From Massilia sp. Mn16-1_5 (GTDB lineage: Bacteria > Pseudomonadota > Gammaproteobacteria > Burkholderiales > Burkholderiaceae_D), in assembly GCF_004798585.1 (NCBI RefSeq), contig NZ_PPXQ01000022.1, positions 1 through 64,000 on the forward strand: a stretch of 64,000 nt of DNA, in the 5' to 3' direction. The position numbers and the translations under genes were made by a program. Positions 1-7,965 of this stretch are shown piece after piece. A model generated the notes under the pieces. That model worked only from the letters and a program-made list of their open reading frames with translations. It ran no database searches and was not told the origin of the DNA. How positions within the stretch are numbered: the first letter of the stretch is position 1; each line of letters starts with the position of its first letter.

Positions 1-1
1 C

Positions 2-292
2 GGGGCCGATGCGGCCGCCGGACGCGGCGCCGGCATGGCCAACCTGCAGGCGCTGCGCCGCGCCATGGTCGAGCAGGGCGGCTTCACGCGCATCGCGGCG
101 CTGTCGAACCAGCCGGCGCGCGCGGCGCAGATGGCGGGCGGCCTTGCGCTGCTGCTGGCCCTGGTCGAGGAATTGCGCATCGAGACGCTGGTGCCGGTCG
201 GCGCCGGCCTGCGCGCCGGGGTGATCCGCGAGCTGCAGCAGCGCGCGGAGGGCTGCGCACGAAAGCATTCCCTCTATCCCGAATGCGCCTGA
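2..292 (+). CDS. Ppx/GppA-family phosphatase, C-terminal fragment
   Basis: This is the last 96 codons of a gene whose start lies before the window. The open frame runs in from base 2 with no upstream limit visible. The text resembles the C-terminal lobe of Ppx/GppA exopolyphosphatase/pppGpp phosphohydrolases: a 'MAGGLALLLALVEEL' stretch corresponds to the usual AGGLA helix, followed by 'LVPVGAGLRAGVIREL', matching the family's closing 'xGALRxGVLxxL' signature. Members hydrolyse polyphosphate or pppGpp in the cytoplasm. The catalytic N-terminal domain is outside the window, so activity cannot be judged. The family call rests on this tail only. Confidence 0.6.
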   Translation, partial: GADAAAGRGAGMANLQALRRAMVEQGGFTRIAALSNQPARAAQMAGGLALLLALVEELRIETLVPVGAGLRAGVIRELQQRAEGCARKHSLYPECA

Positions 293-332
293 TCGACTAT
301 ATTGTTTACCTTGTTAAGTAGTGGAATACCCC

Positions 333-980
333 ATGAGCAGAAAACCGGTTCCCGCGACGGGAGCGGCCACGGCCGCATCGACGCGGGCGAAAGCCGTCGC
401 GGCCGCAGTCAAGACAGCACCCGCACGCAGCAAGGCGGCCGCCACGAAAGGCGGCGCCGCATCTACCACCCAATCCTCGTCCGCCAAAAGGACCGCCGTG
501 AAGTCGGGCGCCCGCGCGCCGGCGAAGAGCCCAGTGAAGCCGGCCGCCAAGGCCGCGGCGAAAGCGCCTGCAAGGAAGGCCGTCAAGGCCGCGGCCAAGC
601 CCGCCGCCAAAGTGTCCGCAAAGGCGCTGCCTGCCAGGACGCCCGCGGCCGCCCTCAAGAACGCGGCCAAGGCACTGGTCAAGGCGGCCAAGGACACGCC
701 GGCCGCAAGCCGCAGCCGCGCCGCGCAAGCCGCGCCGGCGCCCGTAGCGGAAGCGGCGCGTCCGGTGCTGGTGCGCGACAGTTTCACGATGCCCGAAGGG
801 GAATATGCGGTGCTGGCGAGCGTGAAGCAGGCCTGCCTGAAGGCCGGCTTCGAGATCAAGAAGAGCGAGTTGCTGCGCATCGGCGTGGCCCTGGTCGGCC
901 GCCTCGATGTGGCGACCCTGCGCCAGGTGCAGGACAGCCTGCCGCAGCTGAAGACGGGACGCCCGCCGGGCAAGGCGTAG
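333..980 (+). CDS. Histone H1-like Ala/Lys-rich protein with a conserved C-terminal segment
   Basis: The protein has 215 residues. About the first 145 are low-complexity Ala/Lys/Pro with repeated 'AAK', 'KAPA' and 'KPAAK' units, as in bacterial H1-like or AlgP-like DNA-binding tails. The last 65 are an ordinary folded-looking segment ('MPEGEYAVLASVKQACLKAG', then 'KKSELLRIGVALV' and 'GRPPGKA'). ATG at 333 is preferred over the in-frame GTG at 321 because it is a normal start and 'gtgga' lies at a usable ribosome-binding distance. A nucleoid-associated or polyanion-binding role is inferred from composition alone. A 12-bp perfect hairpin follows the stop codon. Function unproven. Confidence 0.7.
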   Translation: MSRKPVPATGAATAASTRAKAVAAAVKTAPARSKAAATKGGAASTTQSSSAKRTAVKSGARAPAKSPVKPAAKAAAKAPARKAVKAAAKPAAKVSAKALPARTPAAALKNAAKALVKAAKDTPAASRSRAAQAAPAPVAEAARPVLVRDSFTMPEGEYAVLASVKQACLKAGFEIKKSELLRIGVALVGRLDVATLRQVQDSLPQLKTGRPPGKA

Positions 981-982
981 GG

Positions 983-1009
983 GTGGTCGAGGCCAATGGC
1001 CTCGACCAC
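983..1009 (+). terminator. 12-bp perfect hairpin after the H1-like gene
   Basis: GTGGTCGAGGCC and GGCCTCGACCAC pair perfectly around a 3-nt loop, starting two bases after the stop codon. There is no T-tract, so it may be an mRNA 3'-end stabiliser or a rho-assisted terminator rather than a classic intrinsic one. Confidence 0.5.
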
Positions 1010-1018
1010 GGTCTCACT

Positions 1019-1110
1019 GGGCATGCCCGCGCGTGAACTATGCGTTATGTTGGCTTCGTTTGAGGAAAGACCTCGCCAACACGATGCGAGCGTCACGCGC
1101 GGGCATGCCC
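1019..1110. repeat. REP/REPIN-like palindromic element (18-bp perfect inverted ends)
   Basis: GGGCATGCCCGCGCGTGA at 1019-1036 is repeated as its exact reverse complement at 1093-1110. Inside, TGTTGGC near 1049 pairs with GCCAACA near 1075, so the whole 92-bp element can fold into one long stem. The GGGCAT...ATGCCC core resembles the ends of the element at 41941-42073, which suggests the same repeat family. It sits between two convergent genes and could also end their transcripts. Confidence 0.6.
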
Positions 1111-1116
1111 GCCCTA

Positions 1117-1404
1117 CTAGTGCAGCGCCGCCGAAGTCAGTTCCTTCAGCTCGCGGATCGGGATGTTCGATTTCTCGTGCATGCGCAGCAGGATCGTCGC
1201 GCCCACGTTCAGCTTGCGGTGACGGATCTTGCTGATGATCGGCGGCTGCACTTCCAGCACGCGGCACAGCTCCGCGTCATTTTTGAGGTGCATCTTTTCG
1301 ATGAGGGTGTCGAGCAGCTTGTTCGGCACGAAACTCGACGGCTCGAGTGCGCGGGCGCGATGCATCGCGGCCAGCATTTCCTGTTTTTTTTGGCGTACGT
1401 TCAT
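1117..1404 (-). CDS. Small helix-turn-helix (Cro/CI-like) protein
   Basis: The product has 95 residues. The middle ('ELCRVLEVQPPIISKIRHRK', then 'LNVGATILLRMHEKSNIPIRELKEL') has the spacing of an XRE/Cro-CI helix-turn-helix, so DNA binding is likely. ATG at 1404 was chosen over an in-frame TTG at 1416 because GGAGG sits directly upstream at ideal distance; the TTG overlaps that Shine-Dalgarno sequence itself. It lies alone, convergent with the H1-like gene across the palindromic element. Its target and ligand are unknown. It could be a small regulator or part of a nucleoid-protein network; nothing around it decides which. Confidence 0.7.
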   Translation of the reverse strand: MNVRQKKQEMLAAMHRARALEPSSFVPNKLLDTLIEKMHLKNDAELCRVLEVQPPIISKIRHRKLNVGATILLRMHEKSNIPIRELKELTSAALH

Positions 1405-1595
1405 GTACTCCTCCAATACATTTGTTTGAGGGGACAGGACCGTTTTGGAAAGCGCCCGAGATTGTGGTTACTGTGCTTGGCTGATGCGTACGGGTCGTTG
1501 TGATATTACTACGCCCGCGCAGCTGGTGCCGCACTATTCGTTGCGAACAGTGTCTAACTTGCTTGTTTCCTCACGGAACTTGCAGGGATTTGTTG

Positions 1596-2258
1596 CTAAA
1601 AAGCAGGTATGCCTTGGGCTGGCCTGAGTCCTTCGCGCGTCAGCAGCAGGACCTCGTCGGCCATCTCGGCCGCCGCGTGGGAGTGGGTGACCATGATCGC
1701 GCCTGCGCCATTCGCCTTGATCTCGGCGCGCAGCAGGCGCAGGATGCCGCCGGCCGTTTCCGGATCCAGGTTGCCGGTCGGCTCGTCGGCCAGCAGCAGG
1801 GCCGGCTGGTGCACCAGGGCGCGCGCGATCGCCACGCGCTGCAGTTCGCCGCCAGACAGCTGGCGCGGAAAGTCGGCGCCGCGTCCGGCCAGGCCCACCG
1901 CCGCCAGCATGGCGTCGGCCCGCTCGGTAGCGTGTCGATTCAGGAGCAGCGGCAGCGCCACGTTCTGGCGCAGGCTCAGGTGCGGCAGCACGTGGAAGGC
2001 CTGAAAGATGAAGCCCATGCGGGTGCGGCGCAGGCGCGTCGCCGCGTCGTCGTCGAGCGCCGCCATCGGCGTGCCGTCGACGATCACCTGGCCGCTGTCG
2101 GGCGCGTCCAGCCCCGCGATCAGGTTCAGCAGGGTCGACTTGCCCACGCCCGACTCGCCCATGATGGCGACGAAGCGGCCGGCTTCGAACACGTGCGACA
2201 GGTTCGAGAGGACGGTGCGTCCGCCATAGGTCTTGGTGAGCCGGTCCAGTGCGAGCAT
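1596..2258 (-). CDS. ABC transporter ATPase, LolD/MacB-like
   Basis: The 220-residue ATPase has all motifs: Walker A 'GESGVGKST' near residue 35, signature 'LSGGELQRV', Walker B 'LLLADEPTGNLD' and switch 'VTHSH'. The 'DEPTGNLD' form and size match the LolD/MacB/FtsE group, which normally serves FtsX/MacB-type permeases. Yet it is the last gene of a PhnD-PhnC-PhnE-PhnE type operon, 10 bp after the second permease, and no FtsX-type permease is near. It may be a second energiser for the same importer, or may act with a permease elsewhere. Both ATPases of this operon appear catalytically intact. Confidence 0.8.
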   Translation of the reverse strand: MLALDRLTKTYGGRTVLSNLSHVFEAGRFVAIMGESGVGKSTLLNLIAGLDAPDSGQVIVDGTPMAALDDDAATRLRRTRMGFIFQAFHVLPHLSLRQNVALPLLLNRHATERADAMLAAVGLAGRGADFPRQLSGGELQRVAIARALVHQPALLLADEPTGNLDPETAGGILRLLRAEIKANGAGAIMVTHSHAAAEMADEVLLLTREGLRPAQGIPAF

Positions 2259-2268
2259 CGTCTTGTCT

Positions 2269-3054
2269 TTACCTCGTGAGGGCGCGCCGCAGCGCGTAAC
2301 TGATCGCGTCGACCAGGGCCACCAGCAGCAGCATCGCCAGCACCACGGTCGCCGCGCTCTGCATCTGGAACAGCGACAGGTGGTACTTCAGCATCTGTCC
2401 GAGGCCGCCGGCGCCGACCACGCCCAGCACGGCCGCGGCGCGGATATTGTTCTCCCAGCGGTACAGGGTGTAGGAGAGCATCTGCGGCAGGGTCTGGGGC
2501 AGGGTGGCGTAGAAGAAGGCGCTGAGCGCCGGCGCGCCGTTGATGCGCAGCGCCGCTTCCGGCGCCGGCTCGGCGTTTTCCAGCGCGTCGGCGAACAGGC
2601 GCCCGAGCACGCCCGCCGTGTGCGCAGCCAGCGCCAGGGTTCCGGCGAAGGGACCGAGGCCGGCGGCGACCAGCAGCAGCGCGGCCCAGACCAGTTCCGG
2701 AATCGAGCGCAGGACGTTGAGTATGACGCGCACCAGCGCGCGCGCCGCGCCGCCCCAGCGGCCGCTGGCGGGCAGCGCCAGCACCAGGCCGGCGATCACG
2801 GCCAGCAGGGTGCCGAGCGCCGACATCGACAGCGTCTCGAGCGCCGCGTTCAGGGTCTTCATCAGAAACGGCGCAGCCGTTTCGGGCGGGGTAAAACCGC
2901 CGAGGAATTCCAGCGTGGTGCCGGCCGCCTCCGGCGTGAAGAAGGCGGCCAGGTCCAGGCGCAGGGTGGCGAAGCTGGCGACGACCAGCACCAGCAGCAG
3001 TACCAGCAGGACCGGCGTGCTCCAGGAGCGTGGCGGCGGCGATGGTCGCATCAT
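2269..3054 (-). CDS. PhnE-type ABC permease (second)
   Basis: The 261-residue inner-membrane permease has an N-terminal membrane segment ('VLLVLLLVLVVASFATL') and several further hydrophobic helices. The EAA-like cytoplasmic loop 'GAPALSAFFYATLPQTLPQ' followed by 'YTLYRWENNIRAAAVLGVVG' and 'GAGGLGQ' is the characteristic PhnE signature. Its ATG overlaps the stop of the preceding permease by 4 bp. PhnE proteins form the channel of phosphonate/phosphite-family importers. Two tandem homologous permeases suggest a heterodimer. Here the substrate may be a selenium oxyanion (see findings). Confidence 0.85.
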   Translation of the reverse strand: MMRPSPPPRSWSTPVLLVLLLVLVVASFATLRLDLAAFFTPEAAGTTLEFLGGFTPPETAAPFLMKTLNAALETLSMSALGTLLAVIAGLVLALPASGRWGGAARALVRVILNVLRSIPELVWAALLLVAAGLGPFAGTLALAAHTAGVLGRLFADALENAEPAPEAALRINGAPALSAFFYATLPQTLPQMLSYTLYRWENNIRAAAVLGVVGAGGLGQMLKYHLSLFQMQSAATVVLAMLLLVALVDAISYALRRALTR

Positions 3055-3887
3055 CCGAGCCTCCGGCGCAGCAGGGTCGAGACCAGGTCGGCCGCAGCCA
3101 CCAGCAGCACGAACACGAGCAGCATGGTCGCCACTTCGCCGCCGGCCATCATCTTGGTCGATTCATCCATCCGCTGCCCGAGCCCGCCGGCGCCCACGAA
3201 ACCCATGATGGCCGAGCCGCGGATCGCGCATTCCCAGCGGTAGATCGTGTACGAGACCAGTTCGGCCGCCGCATCCGGCAGGGCGCCGTAGAGCAGGGCC
3301 GGCAGGCGCGCCGCGCCGTTCGCGAGCAGGGCGTCGGTGGCGTGGGCATCGCTCGATTCCAGGATCTCGGCATACACCTTGGCCAGCATGCCGGAATAGG
3401 TGAGGGCGATCGCCAGCACCCCGGCCGTCGGGCCGAGGCCGACCACGCGCACGAATAGCAGGGCCCAGACCAGTTCGGGCACGCTGCGCAGCAGCACCAG
3501 CACCCAGCGCACGCCCTGGCGCAAGAGGGCCGCCGGCCAGCGCACGCGGCCCGTACCCAGGCGCGAGATCGACAGCCGCTCGCTCACCAGCAGGGTCGCG
3601 GGAATCGCGCCCAGCAGGGCCAGCGCCAGGCCGGCGGTGGCAATCGCGACCGTGATCCAGGTCTCGCGCAGCACCATGGCCAGGAACTCGAGCGAATGCG
3701 CCGGATGCAGGAAGTCGGACAGGAAGCCGCCGGCCGCGGCCAGGCTTTGCGGGTCGAACAGGATCCAGGGCTTGAACTCGCTGTAGACCAGCGCCGGCCA
3801 CAGCACCAGCAGGGCCACGGCGCAGGCCAGCAGGCGGCCGCGCCAGGCCGGATCGGGGTGCAGGGCGGGGTGGGAGAGCGCCGCCAT
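3051..3887 (-). CDS. PhnE-type ABC permease (first)
   Basis: The permease has 278 residues starting at ATG 3887, two bases after the stop of the upstream ATPase. The open frame extends further upstream, but only by reading through the ATPase gene in another frame. Segments 'RLLACAVALLVLWPALV' and several later helices are membrane spanning. The loop with 'LYGALPDAAAELVSYTIYRWE' and the following 'IRGSAIMGFVGAGGLGQ' are the PhnE hallmark, nearly parallel to the downstream permease. Together the two likely form a heterodimeric channel fed by the PhnD-like binding protein encoded at the operon start. Confidence 0.85.
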   Translation of the reverse strand: MAALSHPALHPDPAWRGRLLACAVALLVLWPALVYSEFKPWILFDPQSLAAAGGFLSDFLHPAHSLEFLAMVLRETWITVAIATAGLALALLGAIPATLLVSERLSISRLGTGRVRWPAALLRQGVRWVLVLLRSVPELVWALLFVRVVGLGPTAGVLAIALTYSGMLAKVYAEILESSDAHATDALLANGAARLPALLYGALPDAAAELVSYTIYRWECAIRGSAIMGFVGAGGLGQRMDESTKMMAGGEVATMLLVFVLLVAAADLVSTLLRRRLG

Positions 3888-3889
3888 GC

Positions 3890-4702
3890 TCAGAAGCAGG
3901 CGCCGACGGCAATGCGTTCGGGCGTCTCGTGAGGCGGATGCGGGTGCGGGACGGTGCTTTCGTTCTCGTAGAGGGCGGCGATCATGGCATCGGTGACCTG
4001 TTCGCGCGGCAGGTCGAATACGATGCGGCCGTCGCGCAGGCCGACGATGCGCTGGAAATGCGCGCGCGCCATCTCGACCTGGTGCAGGCTGCAGACCAGG
4101 GTGGCCTCGCGCGCGGCCGCCTCTTCCTGCAGGGTCGCGAGGGTGATGCGCGCCAGCGCCGGATCGAGGGCCGAGATCGGCTCGTCGACCAGGAAGGCGT
4201 CGGCACTGGATAAGAGCAGGCGCGCCAGGCTGCAGCGCTGGCGTTCGCCGCCGGAGAGGCGGTCGACGCGCGCATACAGCTTGTCGCCCAGCCCGAAGCG
4301 GCGCAGGGCCTCGAAGGCGGCGTCGGGGTCGACCGGCTTGAACAGCGAGCGCAGGGCGCGCCCCAGGCTCCAGGCCGGCAGGCGCGCCGCCAGCACGGCG
4401 GTCACCACGCGCTGGCGCGGCGGCAGCGGCGGCGTCTGCGGCGCCAGGAACAGGCGCGCGCGCAGGCGATGGCGCGCCGCCTGCGGCAGGGCCCACGGAT
4501 CGAGGCCGAACACGGACAGCGCGCCTTCGCTCGGCTGGTGCGCGCAGGCGAGCGTCGACAGCAGCGTGGTCTTGCCTGCGCCCGACGGACCGATGAGCGC
4601 CAGCTGCTCGCCCTGCTGCACATGCAGGTCGAGCGCGTGCAGCGCCGCCGCCTGGCTCCCGGCCAGGTGACGCACGGTCAGTTTGTCGAGCTTGAAACTC
4701 AT
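3890..4702 (-). CDS. PhnC-like ABC transporter ATPase
   Basis: The 270-residue ATPase has Walker A 'GPSGAGKTT', signature 'LSGGERQR', Walker B 'AFLVDEPISALD' and switch His in 'CSLHQVEMA'. This is the arrangement of PhnC, the energising subunit of phosphonate/phosphite-type importers. ATG 4702 (MSFKLDKL) was chosen because an upstream in-frame ATG at 4738 would overlap the binding-protein gene and add a non-homologous leader. It sits 16 bp after the PhnD-like gene and 2 bp before the first permease, so the operon is tightly coupled. Substrate cannot be read from the ATPase. Confidence 0.85.
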   Translation of the reverse strand: MSFKLDKLTVRHLAGSQAAALHALDLHVQQGEQLALIGPSGAGKTTLLSTLACAHQPSEGALSVFGLDPWALPQAARHRLRARLFLAPQTPPLPPRQRVVTAVLAARLPAWSLGRALRSLFKPVDPDAAFEALRRFGLGDKLYARVDRLSGGERQRCSLARLLLSSADAFLVDEPISALDPALARITLATLQEEAAAREATLVCSLHQVEMARAHFQRIVGLRDGRIVFDLPREQVTDAMIAALYENESTVPHPHPPHETPERIAVGACF

Positions 4703-4718
4703 GACGCCGCCAACGGTC

Positions 4719-5591
4719 TTACTTGAGCAGGCCGGCATTCTTCGCCGCCGCTTCGATCGCCTTGTAGTTCTCGGCCTTGGTCGGCACGAACTTGGTGGCG
4801 CGCTGCAGGTCGAGGATTTCCTTGCCTTGCGGGGTCGAGGAGTCCAGCGCCAGGAAGGCGTCGCGGATTTTCTTCTGCAGGCTTGGGGCCATGTTGGCGT
4901 GCACCGACCAGTTGTAGTCGTAGTAGCCCGGCGTGGTGTAGAACACGCGCACGGTCTTCGGGTCGACCTTGTTGGCTTCGACCAGCTTTTCCCAGACGGA
5001 GATGTTCAGGGCGCCGGCATCGACCTTGCCGCCGGCCACCGCCGCCACCGTCGCGTCGTGCGCGCCCGAGAAGGCGACGCGTTTGAGGTCGGTGTCCGGG
5101 TTGATCTTGGCCGCCAGCAGGAACGAGCGCGGCATCAGGTGGCCCGAGGTCGAGGATTCGGAACCGAAGGACAGCGTCTTGCCGCGCAGGTCTTCCAGCT
5201 TGTTGATGCCGGGCTGGGTCGTGATGAACACCGAGCGGAACTTTTCGTCTTCGGCGCGCTGCACCAGGGGCACGATCTGGCCCTTGCTGCGCACATTGGC
5301 CTGCACGAAGGTGAAGCCGCCGAACCAGACCATGTCGAGCTTGTGGTTGATCAGGCCTTCGACCGAGGCGGCGTAGTCGGTCACCGGGGTGAACTCGACC
5401 TTCAGGCCGGTGGCCTTGGCCAGGTAGTCGCCCAGCGGCTTGAACTTGCGCTGCAGTTCGGTCGGCGCTTCGTCCGGAATGGCCGAGACGCGCAGCACGC
5501 CCGGGGTGTTCTGGGCGGAGGCAGGGGCGGCCAGCAGGACGGTGGCGGCGCAGGCGGCGAGCAAGGACTTCAGGACGGTCGATGGGGACAT
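4719..5591 (-). CDS. PhnD-family periplasmic binding protein (possible selenium-oxyanion binder)
   Basis: The protein has 290 residues with a signal peptide (hydrophobic 'LLAACAATVLLAAPASA', cleavage likely after residue 26). The mature part has the phosphate/phosphite/phosphonate binding-protein layout: 'LRVSAIPDE', 'YLAKATGLKVEF', 'HKLDMVWFGGFTFVQA', 'LSFGSESSTSGHLMPRSFLL' and 'VAAVAGGKVDAGALN'. ATG 5591 was chosen because it starts the signal peptide. I recall that one PhnD-like clade carries the name 'putative selenate ABC transporter binding protein' because it co-occurs with selD and a glycosyltransferase now called SenB. Both are found about 5-7 kb away here. Membership in that clade is an inference. 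Confidence 0.8.
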   Translation of the reverse strand: MSPSTVLKSLLAACAATVLLAAPASAQNTPGVLRVSAIPDEAPTELQRKFKPLGDYLAKATGLKVEFTPVTDYAASVEGLINHKLDMVWFGGFTFVQANVRSKGQIVPLVQRAEDEKFRSVFITTQPGINKLEDLRGKTLSFGSESSTSGHLMPRSFLLAAKINPDTDLKRVAFSGAHDATVAAVAGGKVDAGALNISVWEKLVEANKVDPKTVRVFYTTPGYYDYNWSVHANMAPSLQKKIRDAFLALDSSTPQGKEILDLQRATKFVPTKAENYKAIEAAAKNAGLLK

Positions 5592-5740
5592 GGCGAGCTT
5601 TCTTCTTGTAAAGGACAAAGGCAGGGCGGCGAGCACGCTAGCGCGGCTGGCAAACGCGGAGGATTTCAGACTTCCGCTATGATAGCAAAAACAGCAACAT
5701 CTTCCCTAGCAGGGGCGCATCCGGCACCCCGGCGGCACGA

Positions 5741-6736
5741 ATGATAAACCTTATGCTGACGTCCTGCACAACCGAGAAGCCCGCGCTGGCCGCGGCACCG
5801 TCCACCAGCGCTGCCAGCGCCCACGTGCCGGCCGAGCTGTACGACGGCCTGGGCGCCCGCCACGCGACCATCTCGCCGAAGTTCCTGTACGACGCCCTCG
5901 GCTCGAAGCTGTTCGAGGCCATCTGCGAGCTGCCCGAGTACTACCCGACCCGTACCGAAGCCGGGATCTTCGCGCGCTACGGCCGCGAGATCGCCCGCGC
6001 CTGCGGCATCGGCACGACCATGATCGACCTGGGCGCCGGCAACTGCGCCAAGGCGGCAGATTTGTTCCCGCTGCTGCGCCCGGCGCAGTACGTCGCGGTC
6101 GACATCTCGACCGAGTTCGTCAGCGACGCCCTGGCGCGCCTGCGCCTGCGCTTCCCGCAGATCGACATGCAGGCGCTGGGGCTCGATTTTTCCAGCGGGC
6201 TGGAACTCCCTGAGAATGTGCGTGCCGAGCGCCGCCTGTTCTTCTATCCCGGCTCTTCGCTCGGCAACTTCACGCCGCCCGAGGCGCGCGTCTTCCTGAC
6301 CCGCCTGCGCAAGAGCTGCGGGCCGGACGGCGGCCTGCTGATCGGCATCGACCTGGCCAAGGACAAGGCCACCCTCGACGCCGCCTACGACGACGCCCTC
6401 GGCGTCACGGCCGCCTTCAACCTGAACGTGCTGCGCCACGTGAACCAGCTGCTCGGCAGCGACTTCGACATCAAACAGTGGCGCCACGTGGGCTTCTACA
6501 ACGAGGCGGCCGGCCGGGTCGAGATGCACCTCGAGGCCAAGCAGGCCCAGCGCGTATGCTGGCCGGGCGGCGGGCGCGATTTCGCCGAAGGCGAGCGCAT
6601 CCACACCGAAAACAGCTACAAGTACCGCCAGGCCGACGCCATCGACCTGCTCGAACAGTCGGGCTTCGAGGCGACCCGGGTGTGGACCGATCCGCGCTGT
6701 CCCTTCGCCGTCATCCATGCCCAGGCGATCGCCTGA
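5741..6736 (+). CDS. egtD: L-histidine N-alpha-methyltransferase EgtD
   Basis: EgtD trimethylates histidine with three SAM to give hercynine (histidine betaine), the first step to ergothioneine and selenoneine. The 331-residue protein shows the EgtD N-terminal signature 'FLYDALGSKLFEAICELPEY' with 'YPTRTE', a SAM motif 'MIDLGAGNCAKA' near residue 92, 'FYPGSSLGNFTP' and a C-terminal 'IHTENSYKY'. Two starts are possible, ATG 5741 and ATG 5753; neither has a strong ribosome-binding site. It is divergent from the PhnD-type importer and followed 20 bp later by egtB, so the two enzymes are probably cotranscribed. Confidence 0.93.
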   Translation: MINLMLTSCTTEKPALAAAPSTSAASAHVPAELYDGLGARHATISPKFLYDALGSKLFEAICELPEYYPTRTEAGIFARYGREIARACGIGTTMIDLGAGNCAKAADLFPLLRPAQYVAVDISTEFVSDALARLRLRFPQIDMQALGLDFSSGLELPENVRAERRLFFYPGSSLGNFTPPEARVFLTRLRKSCGPDGGLLIGIDLAKDKATLDAAYDDALGVTAAFNLNVLRHVNQLLGSDFDIKQWRHVGFYNEAAGRVEMHLEAKQAQRVCWPGGGRDFAEGERIHTENSYKYRQADAIDLLEQSGFEATRVWTDPRCPFAVIHAQAIA

Positions 6737-6756
6737 GGTTTGAATCGAGTCCTGCG

Positions 6757-7965
6757 ATGCTGCGCGATGATTTCCAGGCCGTGCGCCAACGTTCCCTGCA
6801 ACTGGCCGCGCCGCTGTCGAACGAGGACTGCTGCGCCCAGTCGATGTCCGACGCCAGTCCCATCAAATGGCACCTGGCGCACACGACCTGGTTCTTCGAG
6901 ACCTTCATCCTCGAGCCGCGCGAACCGGGCTTCCGGCCCTTCCACAGCGCCTTCCGGGTGTTGTTCAATTCCTACTACAACGGCGTCGGCGCCAAGCACC
7001 CGCGCGCCCAGCGCGGCCTGCTCACCCGTCCCTCGCTCGACGACGTGAAAGCCTACCGCGCCGACGTCGACGCGCGCATGCTGCGCCTGCTGGAAGGGGG
7101 AAGCGGCGACGGGTCCCTGGCGGAGCTCGTCACGCTCGGGCTGCAGCACGAGCAGCAGCACCAGGAATTGATGCTCACCGACGTCAAGCACCTGCTGGCG
7201 CAGAACCCGATCGCGCCCGGCTACGACGGCGAGGGCATGGCGCCGGACAGGGATCCGGGCGCGCTGGAATTCATCGACTTCGACGGCGGCCTGGTCGAGA
7301 TCGGCTTCGACGGCCGCGGCTTTTGCTTCGACAACGAGTTGCCGCGTCACCGCAGCTATGTCGCTCCCTTCAAGCTGGCTTCGCGCCTGGTGACGAATGG
7401 CGAATACGCGGCCTTCATCGAGGCCGGCGGCTACCGCGACCCGGCCCTGTGGCTGGCCGAAGGCTGGGACCGGGTGGCATCCGGCGAGCTGGCGGCGCCC
7501 TTGTACTGGCGGCGCCAGGAAGACGGCGGCTGGTGCGAGTTCACCCTGCACGGGGAAGTGCCGCTCGATCCGGCGCGTCCGGTGACGCACCTGTCGCTGT
7601 ACGAGGCCGACGCCTATGCGCGCTGGTGCGGCGCGCGCCTGCCGACTGAAGCCGAATGGGAATTCGCCGCGCGCCTGGCCAGCATCGAGGCCGGCCGCCT
7701 GCATCCGGAGGCCGCCGCCGGCGAAGGCTTGACGCAAATGTTCGGCGCCTGCTGGCAATGGACCAGCAGCAGCTATGCGCCGTATCCCGGCTATGCGGCG
7801 GCGCCGGGCGCGATCGGCGAATACAACGGCAAGTTCATGGTCAACCAGTACGTGCTGCGCGGCTCGTCCTGCGCGACCCCAGGCGGACATGCGCGTGCCA
7901 GCTACCGCAATTTCTTTCCTGCCTACGCGCGCTGGCAATTTACCGGCATCAGGCTGGCAAAATGA
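6757..7965 (+). CDS. egtB: EgtB-type iron-dependent hercynine S-/Se-incorporating enzyme
   Basis: The enzyme has 402 residues. The N-terminal DinB-like half carries a candidate iron facial triad: His42 in 'HLAHTTWF' and the pair His131/His135 in 'LQHEQQHQE'. The C-terminal half is the FGE-sulfatase/SUMF1 fold ('TEAEWEFA', 'WQWTSSSY', 'LRGSSCAT', 'ASYRNFF' and the closing 'RWQFTGIRLAK'). EgtB oxidatively joins a thiol donor to hercynine. Its selenium paralogue SenA joins selenosugar to hercynine. The sequence looks like the common EgtB type, but senB-senC lie 2.6 kb away, so a SenA role is possible. The stop overlaps the start of the next gene (ATGA). Confidence 0.9.
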   Translation: MLRDDFQAVRQRSLQLAAPLSNEDCCAQSMSDASPIKWHLAHTTWFFETFILEPREPGFRPFHSAFRVLFNSYYNGVGAKHPRAQRGLLTRPSLDDVKAYRADVDARMLRLLEGGSGDGSLAELVTLGLQHEQQHQELMLTDVKHLLAQNPIAPGYDGEGMAPDRDPGALEFIDFDGGLVEIGFDGRGFCFDNELPRHRSYVAPFKLASRLVTNGEYAAFIEAGGYRDPALWLAEGWDRVASGELAAPLYWRRQEDGGWCEFTLHGEVPLDPARPVTHLSLYEADAYARWCGARLPTEAEWEFAARLASIEAGRLHPEAAAGEGLTQMFGACWQWTSSSYAPYPGYAAAPGAIGEYNGKFMVNQYVLRGSSCATPGGHARASYRNFFPAYARWQFTGIRLAK

